This document shows positions 59,665 through 60,000 of a DNA stretch of 60,000 bases, in pieces. The notes under the pieces were generated by a model. The model saw only the letters and a program-made list of their open reading frames with translations, did no database searches and was not told the DNA's origin. The DNA is from Membranipora membranacea. Lineage: Eukaryota; Bryozoa; Gymnolaemata; Cheilostomatida; Membraniporidae. How positions within the stretch are numbered: the stretch's first letter is position 1; every line of letters starts with the position of its first letter. The stretch covers positions 14,448,001-14,508,000 of the forward strand of contig OU612073.1 of assembly GCA_914767715.1 (NCBI GenBank), written 5' to 3'. The translations under genes and the position numbers were made by a program.

Positions 59665-60000
59665 CTACAAGTATATCTGATCTGTATAGCGTAACATATA
59701 TGCCATTCATTGACTCCGCTTTTAAACGGTTATGAGCTATTGAACACAATAAGAAATTTCATTCCTCACTAGGTATCCAGTCAATTTAAACTATGTGAAA
59801 CGTTACAGGCTATACAGTTTAAGTTCAAATTTTGTCTCTCATGTCAATATTTTTGGGTGACATAAAACTCCTTTAGGCTGCAGGTCACATATCAGCCTAC
59901 TCTTATCACTAGTCATTAACCATATTTCGGTTTTCTAGATGATTTGTTGCGGGTTGAGTTACGGACAATTAAATGCTCACAATAATAATCTATGTGGGGA

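Larger units (their letters stand above)
49600..60000. repeat. Segmental duplication, copy 2 (continues past window)
   Basis: Partner of 1370-22200, lacking the 11.4-21.1 kb block, the SINE at 3.85 kb and the LINE at 8.25 kb, but with its own insertions at 58.5 and 59.1 kb. Sequence divergence varies strongly along its length. Confidence 0.75.

Overview
The window looks like invertebrate metazoan nuclear DNA. It is AT-rich, has short exons in long introns with GT-AG (and one GC-AG) splice sites, and carries LINE, SINE and Ngaro/DIRS-type retroelement debris. Nothing in it is bacterial, viral or organellar, and I cannot name the phylum or species. No rRNA, genuine tRNA or CRISPR was found.

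The main content is a minus-strand cluster of paralogous multi-exon genes for small single-pass membrane proteins. Each complete member encodes a signal segment, one cysteine-rich domain of seven to nine cysteines (core spacing C-x11-C-x9..12-C-x11-C-x3-C-x12-C-x3-C, usually followed by another Cys in the next exon), a Thr/Ser-rich stalk, a transmembrane helix and a cytoplasmic tail. Nearly every intron I could place is phase 1, so exons can be added, skipped or duplicated without changing frame. I reconstructed: gene A (5249 to 2938, 232 aa, intact); gene B (13187 to 12258, almost no tail, first exon not found); gene C (28658 to 23731, 250 aa, or running on to 9861 as a 581-aa form); gene D (47556 to 36678, 376 aa, or a 315-aa form ending at 38725); gene F (52894 to 50889, a damaged paralogue of A); and gene G (3' exons only, 59664 to 56059, with its 5' part beyond the window). 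The long tails of C and G are built from repeated exons whose most constant element is PTQATG/PTQVTG, i.e. PxQxT, the textbook TRAF-docking core of CD40-type receptors. The Cys spacing C-x3-C-x12-C-x3-C before a membrane helix recalls the single-module TNF-receptor relatives BCMA and TACI. My working hypothesis is a lineage-expanded TNF-receptor-like or other immune-type receptor family. That is inference, not proof.

Layout: about 1.37-22.2 kb is duplicated, in the same orientation, at about 49.6-60 kb (A=F, tail of C=tail of G). The first copy has an extra block at 11.4-21.1 kb that holds gene B, a LINE fragment and a ~4-kb repeat. That repeat recurs inverted at 40.4-44.6 kb inside gene D. 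A decayed Ngaro-like tyrosine-recombinase retrotransposon with split direct repeats occupies 29.8-34.5 kb. A 1.4-kb element with 28-bp terminal inverted repeats lies at 25.4-26.9 kb, next to a 178-bp tandem repeat at 24.4-24.9 kb. The rest is AT-rich intergenic or intronic sequence in which I see no genes.
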